Assembly (NCBI GenBank): GCA_005880915.1
Contig: VBIW01000040.1
Coordinates: forward strand, 1 to 64,000
Source of the DNA: Chloroflexota bacterium
GTDB lineage: Bacteria > Chloroflexota > Dormibacteria > Dormibacterales > Dormibacteraceae
DNA: 64,000 bases
Direction of reading: 5' to 3'
Shown here: positions 1-8,857 of the stretch, in pieces
How positions within the stretch are numbered: position 1 is the first letter of the stretch
Layout: each line of letters starts with the position of its first letter
Notes under the pieces: generated by a model
What the model was told of the DNA's origin: nothing
Database searches by the model: none
What the model saw: the letters and a program-made list of their open reading frames with translations, nothing else
Position numbers and translations under genes: made by a program

Positions 1-722
1 CTGCAGTACGCGATCACCTCGCGTTCCGGCGTGATGCCCTGGCCTTCGTAGAGCGCTTTCAGATCCGCCACCGCCAGGAACGCGCCGGTCTGCGGGTTGA
101 CGGCTTTCGCCCACGGGATGTTCTTCGCCCCGGGAATGTGTCCGGGCTTCTGCGCCTGCTCCTGCGGAAGGTGCGGTGGCGCGAGCAGCTCGCCGCGGTA
201 TTCCTCGGGCGACCGGACGTCGACCAGCCCGAACCGCGAGTGGCCGACGACCTCGTCCTCGACCATCTTGCGCTTGGCGCGAATGTCGTCCGCCGGAACG
301 CCGGTCGTGTAGCCGGAGGTCGGAGCGACATGCGCCGCTTCTTGCGTGAGCGGCCGCTTCTCCAGGTCCCACTTCTTGCGTCCTCCGTCCATCAGTCGGA
401 CTGACCCATGGCCGTAGTACTTGAAGTACCAGTAGGCGTACGCCGCAAACCAGTTGTTGTTTCCGCCGTAGAGGATCACGAGCGTGTCGTTGGTGATGCC
501 GAGCCGGTTCATGAGCTCCGCAAAGGCCACCGGACCGATGAAGTCGCGGCGGAGCGGATCCTGGAGATCGTTCTTCCAGTGGACCCCGAGCGCCCCTTCG
601 ATGTGGCCGCGGCCGTATGCCTCGGTGTCCTCATCCACGTCGAGCAGGCGCATGTCCTTGCGGCCGAGGTTTCCGGCCACCGAATCCGTGTCGACGAGCA
701 CCTCGTTGGTCGAAATCGCCAT
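1..722 (-). CDS. Thiosulfate sulfurtransferase (tandem rhodanese), 3' part cut by window edge
   Basis: Transfers sulfane sulfur from thiosulfate to an acceptor such as cyanide or a thiol. I translated the reverse strand: the protein starts at an ATG at 722, preceded by AAGGAGG, and runs off the left edge. Rhodanese domain 1 covers about residues 8-130 and includes the family signature ILYGGNNNWFAAYAYWYFK. Domain 2 begins near residue 150 (LVDVRSPEEY, then HIPGAKNIPW near 196). The last complete codon in the window is Cys240 of YC, the position of the catalytic persulfide cysteine (CRxGxR loop) in this family. It closely resembles actinobacterial CysA-type sulfurtransferases of about 280 residues, so roughly 40 residues are missing. 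It is divergent from the BTAD regulator, with 101 bp between starts. Confidence 0.9.
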   Translation of the reverse strand, partial: MAISTNEVLVDTDSVAGNLGRKDMRLLDVDEDTEAYGRGHIEGALGVHWKNDLQDPLRRDFIGPVAFAELMNRLGITNDTLVILYGGNNNWFAAYAYWYFKYYGHGSVRLMDGGRKKWDLEKRPLTQEAAHVAPTSGYTTGVPADDIRAKRKMVEDEVVGHSRFGLVDVRSPEEYRGELLAPPHLPQEQAQKPGHIPGAKNIPWAKAVNPQTGAFLAVADLKALYEGQGITPEREVIAYC

Positions 723-823
723 CTCTTCCTGGCCTCCTTGTTCATGCCGATGCAAGCGTCAAGGCGAAGTTTGCAAACGGCGCGTTCCCCAACCGTTCCC
801 GGGCCGTTATCGTTCAGTTGCCG

Positions 824-2524
824 ATGGCGCGGAAGTGCGCGGTGCGGCTTCTGGGCGGATTTCAGGTCGAGGTCAACGGACGGCCTGTTCCGGCGCAAGA
901 GTGGCGTCACCGGCGCGGCGCCGACCTCGTGAAGCTCCTTGCCCTCGCGCCGCAGCACCGGCTGCATCGCGACAAGGTCATGGAGCACCTGTGGCCCGAG
1001 CTTGGAGCCGATCCTGCCGCCGCGAACCTGCGCAAGGCGGTCCACTACGCGCGGCGCGCACTGGGCGTCATGAATGCAATCGCCACCAGCGCCGGCATGC
1101 TCGAGCTCTGGCCCGACGGCGAGCTCCAGGTCGATGCCGAAGACTTTGAACACGAGTCGAGCCGAGCACTCGCCGATGAAGGCGGGTATGAATTGGCGCT
1201 TCGGCTGTTTGCGGGCGATCTCTTGCCGGAAGATCGCTACGCGGAGTGGACTGAGCCGCATCGCACTCGCCTGCAGCAGCGAAACCTCCAGCTCCTGCGC
1301 GCGACCGGCCGGTGGGAGGAGGTACTGGCCGTCGACCGCACCGACGAAGCCGCCTGCCGTGCGCTGATGCACGCCCACCTCGAAAAGGGCAATCGCCACG
1401 ATGCGATCCGCGAGTTTCAGCGTCTGCGAGAGGTGCTTCGTGTCGACCTCGGGGTTGCACCGGAAGCGTCAACGGTCGCGCTGTTCGAGCAGGCGGTCGC
1501 GATGCAGGGAGCGGAGCCTGAATCCGCGTCGGAGAGGGCGCAGGCAGTGCTAGCCCGCGGCCTCATGCAGTGGAACGAGCGAGACCTTGTCGCCGCGCAG
1601 CAATCGGCGGAACACGCTCGTGCGCTGTCGATCGAACACCGCCTCGACCGAGAGTTGGGTGAGGCGAGCGCTCTGCTTGGCATGGTGGCGATGGCCGGCG
1701 GCCGATGGCCAGACGTTTTCCGGCAGGACTTCACGCAAGCGATCGAGCTGCCTAACGAGCAAGCGTCCTTCGTGTTCGAGGCGCACCTGTGCCTGGCGGA
1801 AGCCACCCTCGCGGGCGGGGACAGCCGGGCGACGGGAAAACTCGCGCGGGATCTCCTCGACCGGGCCGTTGAAGTTCACTCGCCGCAAGGCGAGGCGTTG
1901 ATGTGCCAGTTCATCGGCGACGCGGAATTTTTCGCCGGCCATCTCGACGCATCGCATGAGTGGTTGACCCGCGCCGCAGGTCTCTACGTTCAGGACAGCG
2001 GCTCTGGGCTCGCCTTCACCCTGCTGCGCATGGCCGAGGTCGCGGCTGCAGGCGCAGGGCGATCGCGCCCGGCGCCTCGACTGGTGGAAGCCCGGCGAAT
2101 CGCGGCGCAGTCGCCGCTCGGCGCCCACCTGAAGGTGCGCGCGCTGGAAGTGATGGTGAAGACGGCCCAGGACTCGAAGCGCCGCGAAGCGATCCTCGCG
2201 GAGGCGGAAGCCCAGATGGCCCGGCCCAAAGAAATCTGCCGTCCGTGCTCGATCGGTCTCGCGGTGGCAGCGTCCATCGCATGCTCGCGAGAAGGAGAGC
2301 TCGCACGGGCCCGCTTCTGGCTCGGCCACGCCGAGAGGCTGGCCGGCATGTGGTCCGGTGGCCCCTGGCAGGCGGCGGTTTGGGAGGCCCGTGCCGCGCT
2401 CCGCACCGCGGAGGGGGATGGCGAGCATGCGCACGCGCTGCTGCGTGAGGCGGCCGACCTGTTCGCGCAATCCGGCCGTCCGCTCGATGAGGCGCGATGT
2501 CGAGCCGCGATCAGAGCCGGCTGA
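824..2524 (+). CDS. BTAD-domain transcriptional regulator (SARP-like, no ATPase domain)
   Basis: Cytoplasmic DNA-binding regulator of about 566 residues. The N-terminus (residues 1-90) reads as an OmpR-type winged helix (VRLLGGFQVEVNGRPV, then HRDKVMEHLWPELG), followed by a bacterial transcriptional activation domain at about 105-220 (ALRLFAGDLLPEDRYAEW, then ALMHAHLEKGNRHDAIREF). The remaining 340 residues are Ala/Glu/Arg-rich helical repeats of TPR character. No Walker A motif is visible, so the NB-ARC ATPase of large SARP/AfsR proteins is absent. The ATG at 824 is chosen because the fold begins immediately after it; an upstream extension would overlap the divergent rhodanese gene. Its targets are unknown. 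The exported-protein gene follows after 296 bp. Confidence 0.8.
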   Translation: MARKCAVRLLGGFQVEVNGRPVPAQEWRHRRGADLVKLLALAPQHRLHRDKVMEHLWPELGADPAAANLRKAVHYARRALGVMNAIATSAGMLELWPDGELQVDAEDFEHESSRALADEGGYELALRLFAGDLLPEDRYAEWTEPHRTRLQQRNLQLLRATGRWEEVLAVDRTDEAACRALMHAHLEKGNRHDAIREFQRLREVLRVDLGVAPEASTVALFEQAVAMQGAEPESASERAQAVLARGLMQWNERDLVAAQQSAEHARALSIEHRLDRELGEASALLGMVAMAGGRWPDVFRQDFTQAIELPNEQASFVFEAHLCLAEATLAGGDSRATGKLARDLLDRAVEVHSPQGEALMCQFIGDAEFFAGHLDASHEWLTRAAGLYVQDSGSGLAFTLLRMAEVAAAGAGRSRPAPRLVEARRIAAQSPLGAHLKVRALEVMVKTAQDSKRREAILAEAEAQMARPKEICRPCSIGLAVAASIACSREGELARARFWLGHAERLAGMWSGGPWQAAVWEARAALRTAEGDGEHAHALLREAADLFAQSGRPLDEARCRAAIRAG

Positions 2525-2722
2525 TCAGCCTTTCCGTTTTCGTGTCCGGCTCTTCCGCGTTCCGAACCGAAGGCGTTGGGAGGGGGACGCGTGATGCGTC
2601 CCTGGTGAAACACCTTTGGAACAAGACACTACGGCGACCTTTCTAGCCTAGCCGCGAACCCTGCTGGCCTGTCTTGCGCCCCGTTTCGTTAAGCCTTGTC
2701 AGAGTCAGACCTGAAGTCCTAC

Positions 2723-2752
2723 TTGAATCGCGGGACCGGTGCGGCTTAGGAT
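2723..2752 (+). promoter_or_regulatory. Candidate promoter of the large exported protein
   Basis: TTGAAT at 2723-2728 and TAGGAT at 2747-2752 are separated by 18 bp, a reasonable sigma-70-like pair. Initiation near 2760 would give a 60-nt leader ending in the ribosome binding site AGGAGG at 2813-2818. The rest of the 296-bp gap after the BTAD gene shows no other gene. Confidence 0.4.
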
Positions 2753-2820
2753 CGCATGGCGATTTTGAGGACACGCACGTCGTGTCCACAGATGCCGTAG
2801 GGGTCCGGTTGCAGGAGGAG

Positions 2821-4668
2821 ATGGTGGTGGTGATTCGGAAGCGCGTTTTCGCTATCGCGTCGATCGGAGGGCTCGTCGGCGCGCTGGCCACAGGGGTCGC
2901 CCAGGCGGCGCCCGCGGCCACGTCGTCGTCGCCGGCGGGGCTCACGTTCACATCGCAGCCCGGCGTCGCGAACATCGTGGCCCACTACGTCGTTTTGCCG
3001 ACGAGCGCTCCGCAAAGCGCCGCCGCCACATCGACCGACGAGACTCCGACAGTCCGATGGCCGAAAGGCCATGGCCCCTCGTCGACTACGTCGCAATCGG
3101 CCGGCGAGAACGGAAACAACAACGGCTCCAGTGGATCGTCGGCGGCGACCCCAGGTACGAGCGCGAGTTTCATAGGCCAGCAGGGGTCGGCCACCACGTG
3201 CTCGTACTTCGGCCGTGGCTGCAACCCGCCCGACATGGCTTTGGGCGCATCGCCGGCCTTCGTGCTGCAAGGCGTCAACACCTCGTGGGAAGTCCTGGAC
3301 ACCGCGGGCAACGTGCAGCCGGGCTGGCCGGTCTCGGCCCAGAGCTTCTTCGGCGCCGCGAATGTCACCAATGCGGATGGCACTCCGTGCGATACCGCCC
3401 ACCAGAGCCAACCGTTCATGAGTGACCCGCGCGCGCTCTACGACCCGGCGGACGGCCGCTTCTGGGCCGCTGAGCTGCAGGTCGAGGGTTCCCCTGCCTT
3501 TGGGGTCGCGCTCGATTGCCCGTTCAAGTCGGTCTATTACGTCTCGGTCAGCCAGACGAGCGACCCAAACGGCAAGTGGAACGTCTACGAGTTCGAGATG
3601 TCGATGGGCCCGCAGGCAAACGGCCAGCTGTACGGTGCGGATTACACGCAGCTCGGCATCAACAGCCAGGCGATCTACTTCTCCGCCAACATGTTTGGCG
3701 ACCAGGGCGGTTTCTACGCCGAGCTGTTCGAGGCGAACAAGTCTCAGATGGAAAGGGGCCTCGCCAACTTCACGGCCGACGGGTTTTTCAACCTTCGCAT
3801 CCCGACCGGACCGGGCATCACTGCGGCAACCGGGCCGTTCCTCGCTGACACCGTCCAGCCGACGATCAACCTCGATCGCAACAAAGGCGGCACTGAGACT
3901 TTCCTCGACACGCTCGACGGCCCCGACCCCGTGACGGGCCACTTCTGCGGCTTCCGCGGCGGCGGGTTCGCTGACTCCTGCAGCGGGTTGGCGCGATGGG
4001 ACATGACGCGCCCGATCGCACACGACAGTGGCGGACCGGCGCCGACGCTGACAGGCAGCTACGTACCGACCGCTCCGTTCCTCGTCAGCGTTCCGGCGAA
4101 CCAGCCGAGCTGCAATCTCTGCATCGACGTGCTGGACCTCAGGCTCACAGGTACGCCGGTAATCCGCAACGGAGTCGCATACGGGGCATGGGAGACAGCG
4201 ATCAACAACGGAAACAACAGCTCACACCCGGTCCCGGGAATTGAGTGGGGCCAGGTGAATCTCAGCGACAACTCATCTCAGACGGCCTACTACAACTTCT
4301 CAGGCGATGAGGCCGCGTCCTTTGGCACGCTGATGCCCGATGCCCAGGGCAACTTGACGATGCTGTTCGAGCACATGGGCCACAAGGTCTTCCCGGAGAC
4401 GAGGTATATCGTCAAGGCGGCCGGCGACGCGAACTTCAGCGGTTCGGGCGCGTTGCTCAAGGCCGGCGAGTCGTCATACAGGCCGACGCTTTGCGGCACC
4501 AAGGTGATCCCGGTGTGCCGATGGGGCGACTACGAGGCGGCATCGTTTGACGGGGCCGGCCATATCTGGTTCGCGGGCGAATACGCCAATCTCTTCCAGG
4601 GCGTCAACACTCCGCCCGCCTTCGGTCGCAACTGGGGGACGTGGATCGGCGCGATAAGCGCCTCTTAG
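2821..4668 (+). CDS. Large exported protein of unknown function
   Basis: About 615 residues, no family recognised. The N-terminus MVVVIRKRVFAIASIGG with a hydrophobic stretch and an AQAAPAA cleavage region is a clear Sec signal peptide. A low-complexity linker of Ser/Gly/Asn (about residues 80-115) leads into a long globular part rich in Gly, Asn and aromatics. It contains several Cys (TCSYFGRGC, CNLCIDV), consistent with disulfides outside the cell, and the pattern suggests a beta-propeller-like or carbohydrate-associated exoprotein, which is inference only. Start choice: AGGAGG ends 2 nt before the ATG, so translation may begin at one of the in-frame GTG codons at 2824-2830; the signal peptide is kept either way. 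A strong hairpin follows the stop codon. Confidence 0.75.
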   Translation: MVVVIRKRVFAIASIGGLVGALATGVAQAAPAATSSSPAGLTFTSQPGVANIVAHYVVLPTSAPQSAAATSTDETPTVRWPKGHGPSSTTSQSAGENGNNNGSSGSSAATPGTSASFIGQQGSATTCSYFGRGCNPPDMALGASPAFVLQGVNTSWEVLDTAGNVQPGWPVSAQSFFGAANVTNADGTPCDTAHQSQPFMSDPRALYDPADGRFWAAELQVEGSPAFGVALDCPFKSVYYVSVSQTSDPNGKWNVYEFEMSMGPQANGQLYGADYTQLGINSQAIYFSANMFGDQGGFYAELFEANKSQMERGLANFTADGFFNLRIPTGPGITAATGPFLADTVQPTINLDRNKGGTETFLDTLDGPDPVTGHFCGFRGGGFADSCSGLARWDMTRPIAHDSGGPAPTLTGSYVPTAPFLVSVPANQPSCNLCIDVLDLRLTGTPVIRNGVAYGAWETAINNGNNSSHPVPGIEWGQVNLSDNSSQTAYYNFSGDEAASFGTLMPDAQGNLTMLFEHMGHKVFPETRYIVKAAGDANFSGSGALLKAGESSYRPTLCGTKVIPVCRWGDYEAASFDGAGHIWFAGEYANLFQGVNTPPAFGRNWGTWIGAISAS

Positions 4669-4680
4669 CTGAATCTCAGA

Positions 4681-4705
4681 GCGGGGCTGGAATGTCCAGC
4701 CCCGC
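4681..4705 (+). terminator. Strong hairpin after the exported-protein gene
   Basis: A perfect 10-bp stem (GCGGGGCTGG / CCAGCCCCGC) with loop AATGT begins 12 nt after the stop codon. It has no T-run, so it is either a factor-dependent or atypical intrinsic terminator, or a 3'-end stabiliser. Confidence 0.6.
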
Positions 4706-4750
4706 CGAAACCACTTCTCGTGTCACTCGTCGCGCTACCTTGCCCCAGGC

Positions 4751-5326
4751 ATGCCCGGACGCGCTTCTGCGGTCGTACTCGTTGAGGGGGTCAGCGACCG
4801 GCTGGCGCTCGAGGCGCTTGCCGTCCGCCGCGGTCGGGAGCTCGATGCCGAGGGCGTTTCCGTCGTACCGATGGGTGGCGCCACGAACATCGCGAGCTTC
4901 CTCGAGCGCTATCGACCTCACGGGGTTGGCGTCAGGCTGGCGGGTCTCTGCGACCTCGCGGAGGAGGGCGACTTCAAGCGCGCCCTCGAGCGCGCCGGCT
5001 TCGGTTCCGACCTCAGCCGCGCCGGCATGGAACGACTCGGTTTCTACGTTTGCATCGCCGACCTGGAGGATGAGCTGATCCGCTGCCTGGGCACCGCGGC
5101 CGTGGAAAAGGTGATCGCCGCTCAGGGAGACCTCGCGGCGTTCCGGACCTTTCAGAACCAGCCCGCATGGCGCGGCCGTCCCGACGCAGAGCAGCTCCGG
5201 CGGTTCTTCGGCACCCGAGGCGGCCGGAAGATCCAATCCGCCGCCATGCTCGTCGACGCTCTGGACCTGAGTCGGGTTCCGCGGCCGCTGGACGGGGTGC
5301 TCGCCCACCTCTTAACGCGAAACTGA
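4751..5326 (+). CDS. Stand-alone TOPRIM-domain protein
   Basis: A 191-residue protein beginning with a TOPRIM fold: hydrophobic strand plus catalytic-type Glu in VVLVEGVSDRLALEAL (residues 8-23), and an acidic LCDLAEEGDF segment near residues 66-75 that would supply the DxD-like metal site. This arrangement is typical of the C-terminal nuclease domain of OLD-family proteins, here without the ABC ATPase half. It is likely a cytoplasmic nuclease or nucleotidyl-transferase-like enzyme; the substrate is unknown. It sits 25 nt upstream of an ECF sigma gene. TACCTT at 4736-4741 lies 9 nt before the ATG, suggesting a leaderless or near-leaderless transcript. Confidence 0.7.
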   Translation: MPGRASAVVLVEGVSDRLALEALAVRRGRELDAEGVSVVPMGGATNIASFLERYRPHGVGVRLAGLCDLAEEGDFKRALERAGFGSDLSRAGMERLGFYVCIADLEDELIRCLGTAAVEKVIAAQGDLAAFRTFQNQPAWRGRPDAEQLRRFFGTRGGRKIQSAAMLVDALDLSRVPRPLDGVLAHLLTRN

Positions 5327-5351
5327 GAGGGCGGACAGTCAAACTTAGCGG

Positions 5352-5903
5352 GTGCCCGACGTCGAACCCCTGGATCCCAAGACCCAGTTCCGGCAGCTGT
5401 ACGACCAGGAGTTTCACTCCGTCTTCCGCTCCATCCGCGCGGTCGTCCTCGACACAGCGGCGGCCGAGGACCTGACCCAGGAGACGTTCGTCCGCGCCTA
5501 CCGCGCCCGCAACCGCTACACGCCGACGGCGCCGCCGGGCGCCTGGCTGCGACGAATCGGCATCAACCTGGCCATCTCGCACCTTCGACGTCAGAAGCTG
5601 GCCCGCTTCCTGCCCGCCCGGCTCTACGTCGCGCCCGACCGGCGGGACTACGACCGAGCCGAAGCCAGGGACGTCGTGGAGAAGGCGCTGGCCGAGCTCA
5701 GCCCCAAGCTCCGGGCGGCCGTCGTCCTTCACTACTACGAGGGTTTGACGCGCGAGGAGATCGCCGATGTCCTCGGGGTGCCGGCCGGGACAGTGGCCTC
5801 GCGGATCGCCAAAGCCGTGGCGATCATGCGAAAAACCATCGGCAGCGATCAGCAAGCCGACTCCACGCGTTCGAGAAGTGAAGGTGCCTTACGTGGAAGA
5901 TAA
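5352..5903 (+). CDS. ECF-family RNA polymerase sigma factor
   Basis: A 183-residue group 4 sigma factor starting at GTG. Sigma region 2 is at about residues 10-75 (FRQLYDQEFHSVFRSIRAV, then AAEDLTQETFVRAYRAR), and region 4 at about 115-170 (LAELSPKLRAAVVLHYYEG, then LTREEIADVLGVPAGTVASR helix-turn-helix). No region 3 or 1.1 is present. It directs RNA polymerase to a regulon not visible here. Its 3' end overlaps the next gene, which encodes a small membrane protein that is the obvious candidate partner. Confidence 0.88.
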   Translation: MPDVEPLDPKTQFRQLYDQEFHSVFRSIRAVVLDTAAAEDLTQETFVRAYRARNRYTPTAPPGAWLRRIGINLAISHLRRQKLARFLPARLYVAPDRRDYDRAEARDVVEKALAELSPKLRAAVVLHYYEGLTREEIADVLGVPAGTVASRIAKAVAIMRKTIGSDQQADSTRSRSEGALRGR

Positions 5904-6168
5904 ACCCACTCAAGGAGGGCAGACCACGCCCTCCGAATCGGACGTCAGCCGGATGGTCCGGTCTTCGGTCGAGACCTGGCAACCCCGGCGTGGCCCGGAC
6001 TGGTCGGACCTGATGATCCGTCTTGCCGCCGCCGGGCCGTCGCCGTGGGTGATCTACACGACCGCAAGCGCCGCGCTTGTCGTCATCCTGGTCACCGCTT
6101 ACCTGGTCGGGTCATGGCTTCAGATCGGCGCCCTGGCCCCCCAACCGATCAACACGCATTTTCACTAG
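5878..6168 (+). CDS. Small single-pass membrane protein, candidate anti-sigma factor
   Basis: About 96 residues from the GTG at 5878 (a second GTG at 5893 has a better-spaced AAGGTG upstream). It has an acidic/polar N-terminal half and one transmembrane segment at about residues 58-81 (VIYTTASAALVVILVTAYL), with a short C-terminal tail. It overlaps the ECF sigma gene by 26 nt, so translational coupling is likely. Co-transcription with an ECF factor and this topology suggest an anti-sigma role. There is no HxxxCxxC zinc anti-sigma motif, so the assignment is positional. Its TAG stop abuts a palindromic repeat. Confidence 0.6.
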   Translation: MKVPYVEDKPTQGGQTTPSESDVSRMVRSSVETWQPRRGPDWSDLMIRLAAAGPSPWVIYTTASAALVVILVTAYLVGSWLQIGALAPQPINTHFH

Positions 6169-6373
6169 GAGGCTCGGCCGGAAACCCTCGGCGAGAGATT
6201 CGGCGATCCAGGGGCGCCCTCCCGTGGCTTCGCCACGGGGACCCCAGTGGTAGCGACGAGCAGCGCAGCGAGCGCATCGAGCATGCGTGAGGGAGCAGCG
6301 CAGGAGCTGAGCCCGGAGATGGGCTGCATGGGCGCCGAAGATCCGGCGAGGGCTTTTCGGCCGAGCCTCTAGG
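6169..6373. repeat. ~205-bp intergenic element with inverted hairpin ends
   Basis: The two ends are imperfect inverted copies of about 40 bp (left GAGGCTCGGCCGGAAACCCT, right complementary around 6338-6372). They enclose a core with a small hairpin GTGGCTTCGCCAC. The element fills the gap between two convergent genes, directly abutting the stop codon on the left. The right-end hairpin recurs at 61204-61249, again between convergent stops. It may act as a bidirectional terminator or be a palindromic repeat of the REP/BIME type. Confidence 0.65.
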
Positions 6374-6382
6374 CCCAGCAAC

Positions 6383-7336
6383 TTAGGCCAGGAACTCGAT
6401 CTCCTCGGCGGTGCCGCGCTTGCGCGCCGCCGCGACGATCACCGAGGCCGCCGCCAGGTCCCAGATCGCCAGGCCATGTGACTCGAACAGGGTGATGCCC
6501 GGCCGCTCCGGCCGCTCCCAGCGGCCGGCCACAACCGAGCCAAGCTCCACCGCCTGGCTCCAGTCGAATCTTCCGGCCTCATGCGCCTGGATCAGGTCGC
6601 CGCTCTCGAGCTGGGCGGCGGCCAGCTGGTCGACGACCACCGTCTGGGCTCGCTCGACGAGGTCCGCCGGGACCTCAACCCGGTTGCGGAAGTTCGACCC
6701 GACCGCCACGACGAGGGCGTGCGGCTCGACCCACGCGGCCTCGACCACGGGCAGATGGCTCGTGGTCACCGTGACGACGATGTCAGCACCGCGCACCGCG
6801 GCCTCGGCCGTGGGCGAGTCGACCGTCTTGATGCCGAGCTGGTCCGCCTGCTCCGTGGCAAAGGCCGCCCGGCGCTCTGCGTTCCGGCTGAAGACACGCA
6901 GCTCGTCGACCTCCAGCACGCGCGTCAGCGCCAGGGCCTGAGTGGAAGCCTGCCAGCCGCAACCGACCAGCGCGATGGTTGCCTTGGCGGGCAGGCCGAG
7001 CGCCTTCACGGCGACCGCCGTGGCGGCGCCGGTCCGGTACGCGCCCATGAAGTCGGCCTCGACGAGCGCCTCGACAGACCCGTCCAGCCCGAACAGCACG
7101 ACTATGAACCGGACCCGTCCATTGGCCACCGTGTACGCCTTGAGCCCGGTGCACTTGCCGCCCGGCCATGAGGCGAACATCACGTTCAGGAGGCTGCCCG
7201 GCGCGAATGCCCGGCGCCGGGGCTCGTTTTGGGCCTCGCCCTCGCCCAGCTCGCGCATCGCCGCTTCGACGGCGGCGATCACGTCGTCCATCTCGATCAG
7301 CTCTTGTACGTCACTCTCGCGCAGGATCAGGGCCAT
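6383..7336 (-). CDS. Ornithine cyclodeaminase / mu-crystallin family dehydrogenase
   Basis: A 317-residue NAD(P)-dependent enzyme of the OCD/mu-crystallin family. Members include ornithine cyclodeaminase, alanine dehydrogenase and ketimine reductase. Visible features are the N-terminal MALILRESDVQELIEMDDVI, the substrate-binding GLKAYTV region, and a Rossmann nucleotide-binding turn ALVGCGWQASTQAL followed by a NAD-loop VFSRNAERR. The ATG at 7336 is chosen because family homology begins there; the upstream extension reads into a repeat. TATTCT lies 7 nt before this ATG on the same strand (complement 7344-7349), so the mRNA is probably leaderless. The precise substrate cannot be read from the sequence. 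Confidence 0.82.
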   Translation of the reverse strand: MALILRESDVQELIEMDDVIAAVEAAMRELGEGEAQNEPRRRAFAPGSLLNVMFASWPGGKCTGLKAYTVANGRVRFIVVLFGLDGSVEALVEADFMGAYRTGAATAVAVKALGLPAKATIALVGCGWQASTQALALTRVLEVDELRVFSRNAERRAAFATEQADQLGIKTVDSPTAEAAVRGADIVVTVTTSHLPVVEAAWVEPHALVVAVGSNFRNRVEVPADLVERAQTVVVDQLAAAQLESGDLIQAHEAGRFDWSQAVELGSVVAGRWERPERPGITLFESHGLAIWDLAAASVIVAAARKRGTAEEIEFLA

Positions 7337-7360
7337 CGCAGGGAGAATAGCTGCCAAAGA

Positions 7361-7549
7361 TGTCACGCCCCCGAAGGTCCTTGCATCTTCGCGCCCTAGG
7401 CGGCCGGGCGCCTTCGGCGCTGAAGCCTGCGTCAAGGGGCCCGGCGCGGCGTTGTCGCGCATTTAACGATGCGCTCCTAGCCGCGCCACCCTTTCCTTGG
7501 CTCCGTCCGCCGATGGCGCGAATATGCTGCGCAGCTCGGGGGCGTGACA
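7361..7549 (+). repeat. Copy A of a ~190-bp intergenic element with private terminal inverted repeats
   Basis: The ends are a perfect 14-bp inverted repeat, TGTCACGCCCCCGA at 7361-7374 and its complement at 7536-7549. The ~160-bp core recurs in reverse orientation at 14889-15086 with about 17 differences by eye. Core hairpins are conserved (GCGCC-TTC-GGCGC; GCAT-loop-ATGC). It lies between the divergent OCD and hom genes and ends 5 nt before the hom ATG. A reading frame is shared by both copies, but this follows from nucleotide identity and I do not call it a gene. Confidence 0.75.
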
Positions 7550-7554
7550 TCTAG

Positions 7555-8847
7555 ATGTCGACAACCCGCCCGCTTAACGTCGGCCTGATCGGTCTCGGCA
7601 CCGTCGGCTCGCAGGTTGCCGAGCGCATGTTGTCGTGGGGGCCGCAGCTGTCGCGGCGGGCCGGAGTCGAGCTCTGCCTGAAGCGCGTGCTCGTCCGCGA
7701 CCTCACGAAGCGCCGCTCGATCGAGGTCGCCGCCGACCTCCTGACGACCGACCCGTCCGCGATCCTCGACGACAGATCGATTGAGGTCGTGATCGAGGTC
7801 GCAGGCGGCGACGAGCCCATGCGGTCCTACATCGAGCGCGCGATCCTGGCGGGCAAGCACGTGATCACTGCCAATAAGGTGGTGATGGCGAAGCACGGCC
7901 CCGAGCTTCTCGATCAGGCGGCCGGGAAAAATGTCGACGTCTACTTCGAGGCTGCGGTTGGGGGTGGCATTCCGCTCATCAGCACCTTCCGCATGGATCT
8001 GCAGGCCAACAAGATCGAGCGCGTATCGGCTGTCATCAATGGGACGACCAACTACGTCCTCGGCCGTATGGCTTCGGGCAGCACAATGACCGACGCCATC
8101 CGAGAGGCGCAGGAGGCCGGCTACGCCGAGGCCGACCCCACCGACGACATCGGCGGCTTCGACGCCGCCTACAAGCTCGCGATTCTCGGGTCGATTGCGT
8201 ACGAGATCAAGGTCCGGCCTGACGAGATCTATCGCGAGGGCATCGAGGGCGTGGAGCCGGTCGACTTCCGTTACGCGCGCGAGCTCGGTTTCGCGATCAA
8301 GCTCATCGCGCACACGCAGCGCCATCCGGGCAGGGTCGAGGCCCGCGTCCACCCGGCGATGATTCCGCTCGACCATCCGCTGGCCCGCGTTGAAGGCGCG
8401 GAGAACGCCGTGTTCGTGGAAGGCGACCTGGTCGGGCAGGTGCTGCTCGTCGGACAGGGTGCGGGGGGCAGGCCCACAGCATCTGCCGTGGTCGGCGACC
8501 TCATCGACCTGGCCCGGTCGATACGGCGTGGCGTGCAGAGCCGCCCCTCGTTCAGCTTCGACGACCGGATCGGCGTGATCCCGATCGGTGAGGTGAAGAC
8601 GCGGGCCTACTACCGGATCCGGGTCGACGACCGCGCGGGCGTGCTGGCCGCGATCGGCCAGGTCTTCGCCGAGGAAGGTGTCAGCATCTCCAGCTTCATT
8701 CAGAAGGACGCGTGGTCGCACGACCAGACCGCGGAGCTTGTGGTGACGACCCACCCTTCGCTGGACGCGAGCCTCCAGAGGGCGCGTGAGCGGATGGCGC
8801 AGCTCGAGCCGGTCCGCACCGTGTCGTCTTTCCTGCGCGTCTTTTAG
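7555..8847 (+). CDS. hom: Homoserine dehydrogenase
   Basis: Reduces aspartate semialdehyde to homoserine with NAD(P)H, at the branch point to threonine and methionine. It is 430 residues, the usual length of the single-function bacterial enzyme. The Rossmann motif GLIGLGTVGSQV is at residues 10-21; the catalytic domain carries ANKVVMAKHG, AAVGGGIPLI and NGTTNYVLGRM. A C-terminal ACT domain at about 345-425 (AYYRIRVDDRAGVLAAIGQV) is the likely threonine-feedback site. It is the first gene of a hom-thrC-thrB-lysC-ychF run with near-zero spacing. The ATG lies just downstream of the repeat element; TATGCT at 7523-7528 inside the element could be its -10. Confidence 0.95.
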   Translation: MSTTRPLNVGLIGLGTVGSQVAERMLSWGPQLSRRAGVELCLKRVLVRDLTKRRSIEVAADLLTTDPSAILDDRSIEVVIEVAGGDEPMRSYIERAILAGKHVITANKVVMAKHGPELLDQAAGKNVDVYFEAAVGGGIPLISTFRMDLQANKIERVSAVINGTTNYVLGRMASGSTMTDAIREAQEAGYAEADPTDDIGGFDAAYKLAILGSIAYEIKVRPDEIYREGIEGVEPVDFRYARELGFAIKLIAHTQRHPGRVEARVHPAMIPLDHPLARVEGAENAVFVEGDLVGQVLLVGQGAGGRPTASAVVGDLIDLARSIRRGVQSRPSFSFDDRIGVIPIGEVKTRAYYRIRVDDRAGVLAAIGQVFAEEGVSISSFIQKDAWSHDQTAELVVTTHPSLDASLQRARERMAQLEPVRTVSSFLRVF

Positions 8848-8857
8848 GGCGTGCAGC

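Noticed and set aside
7360-7554. Short reading frame conserved between the two copies of the ~190-bp element
   Set aside because: Nucleotide identity is equally high at all codon positions, the frames run in opposite genomic contexts, and no ribosome site is present. Conservation follows from DNA identity.
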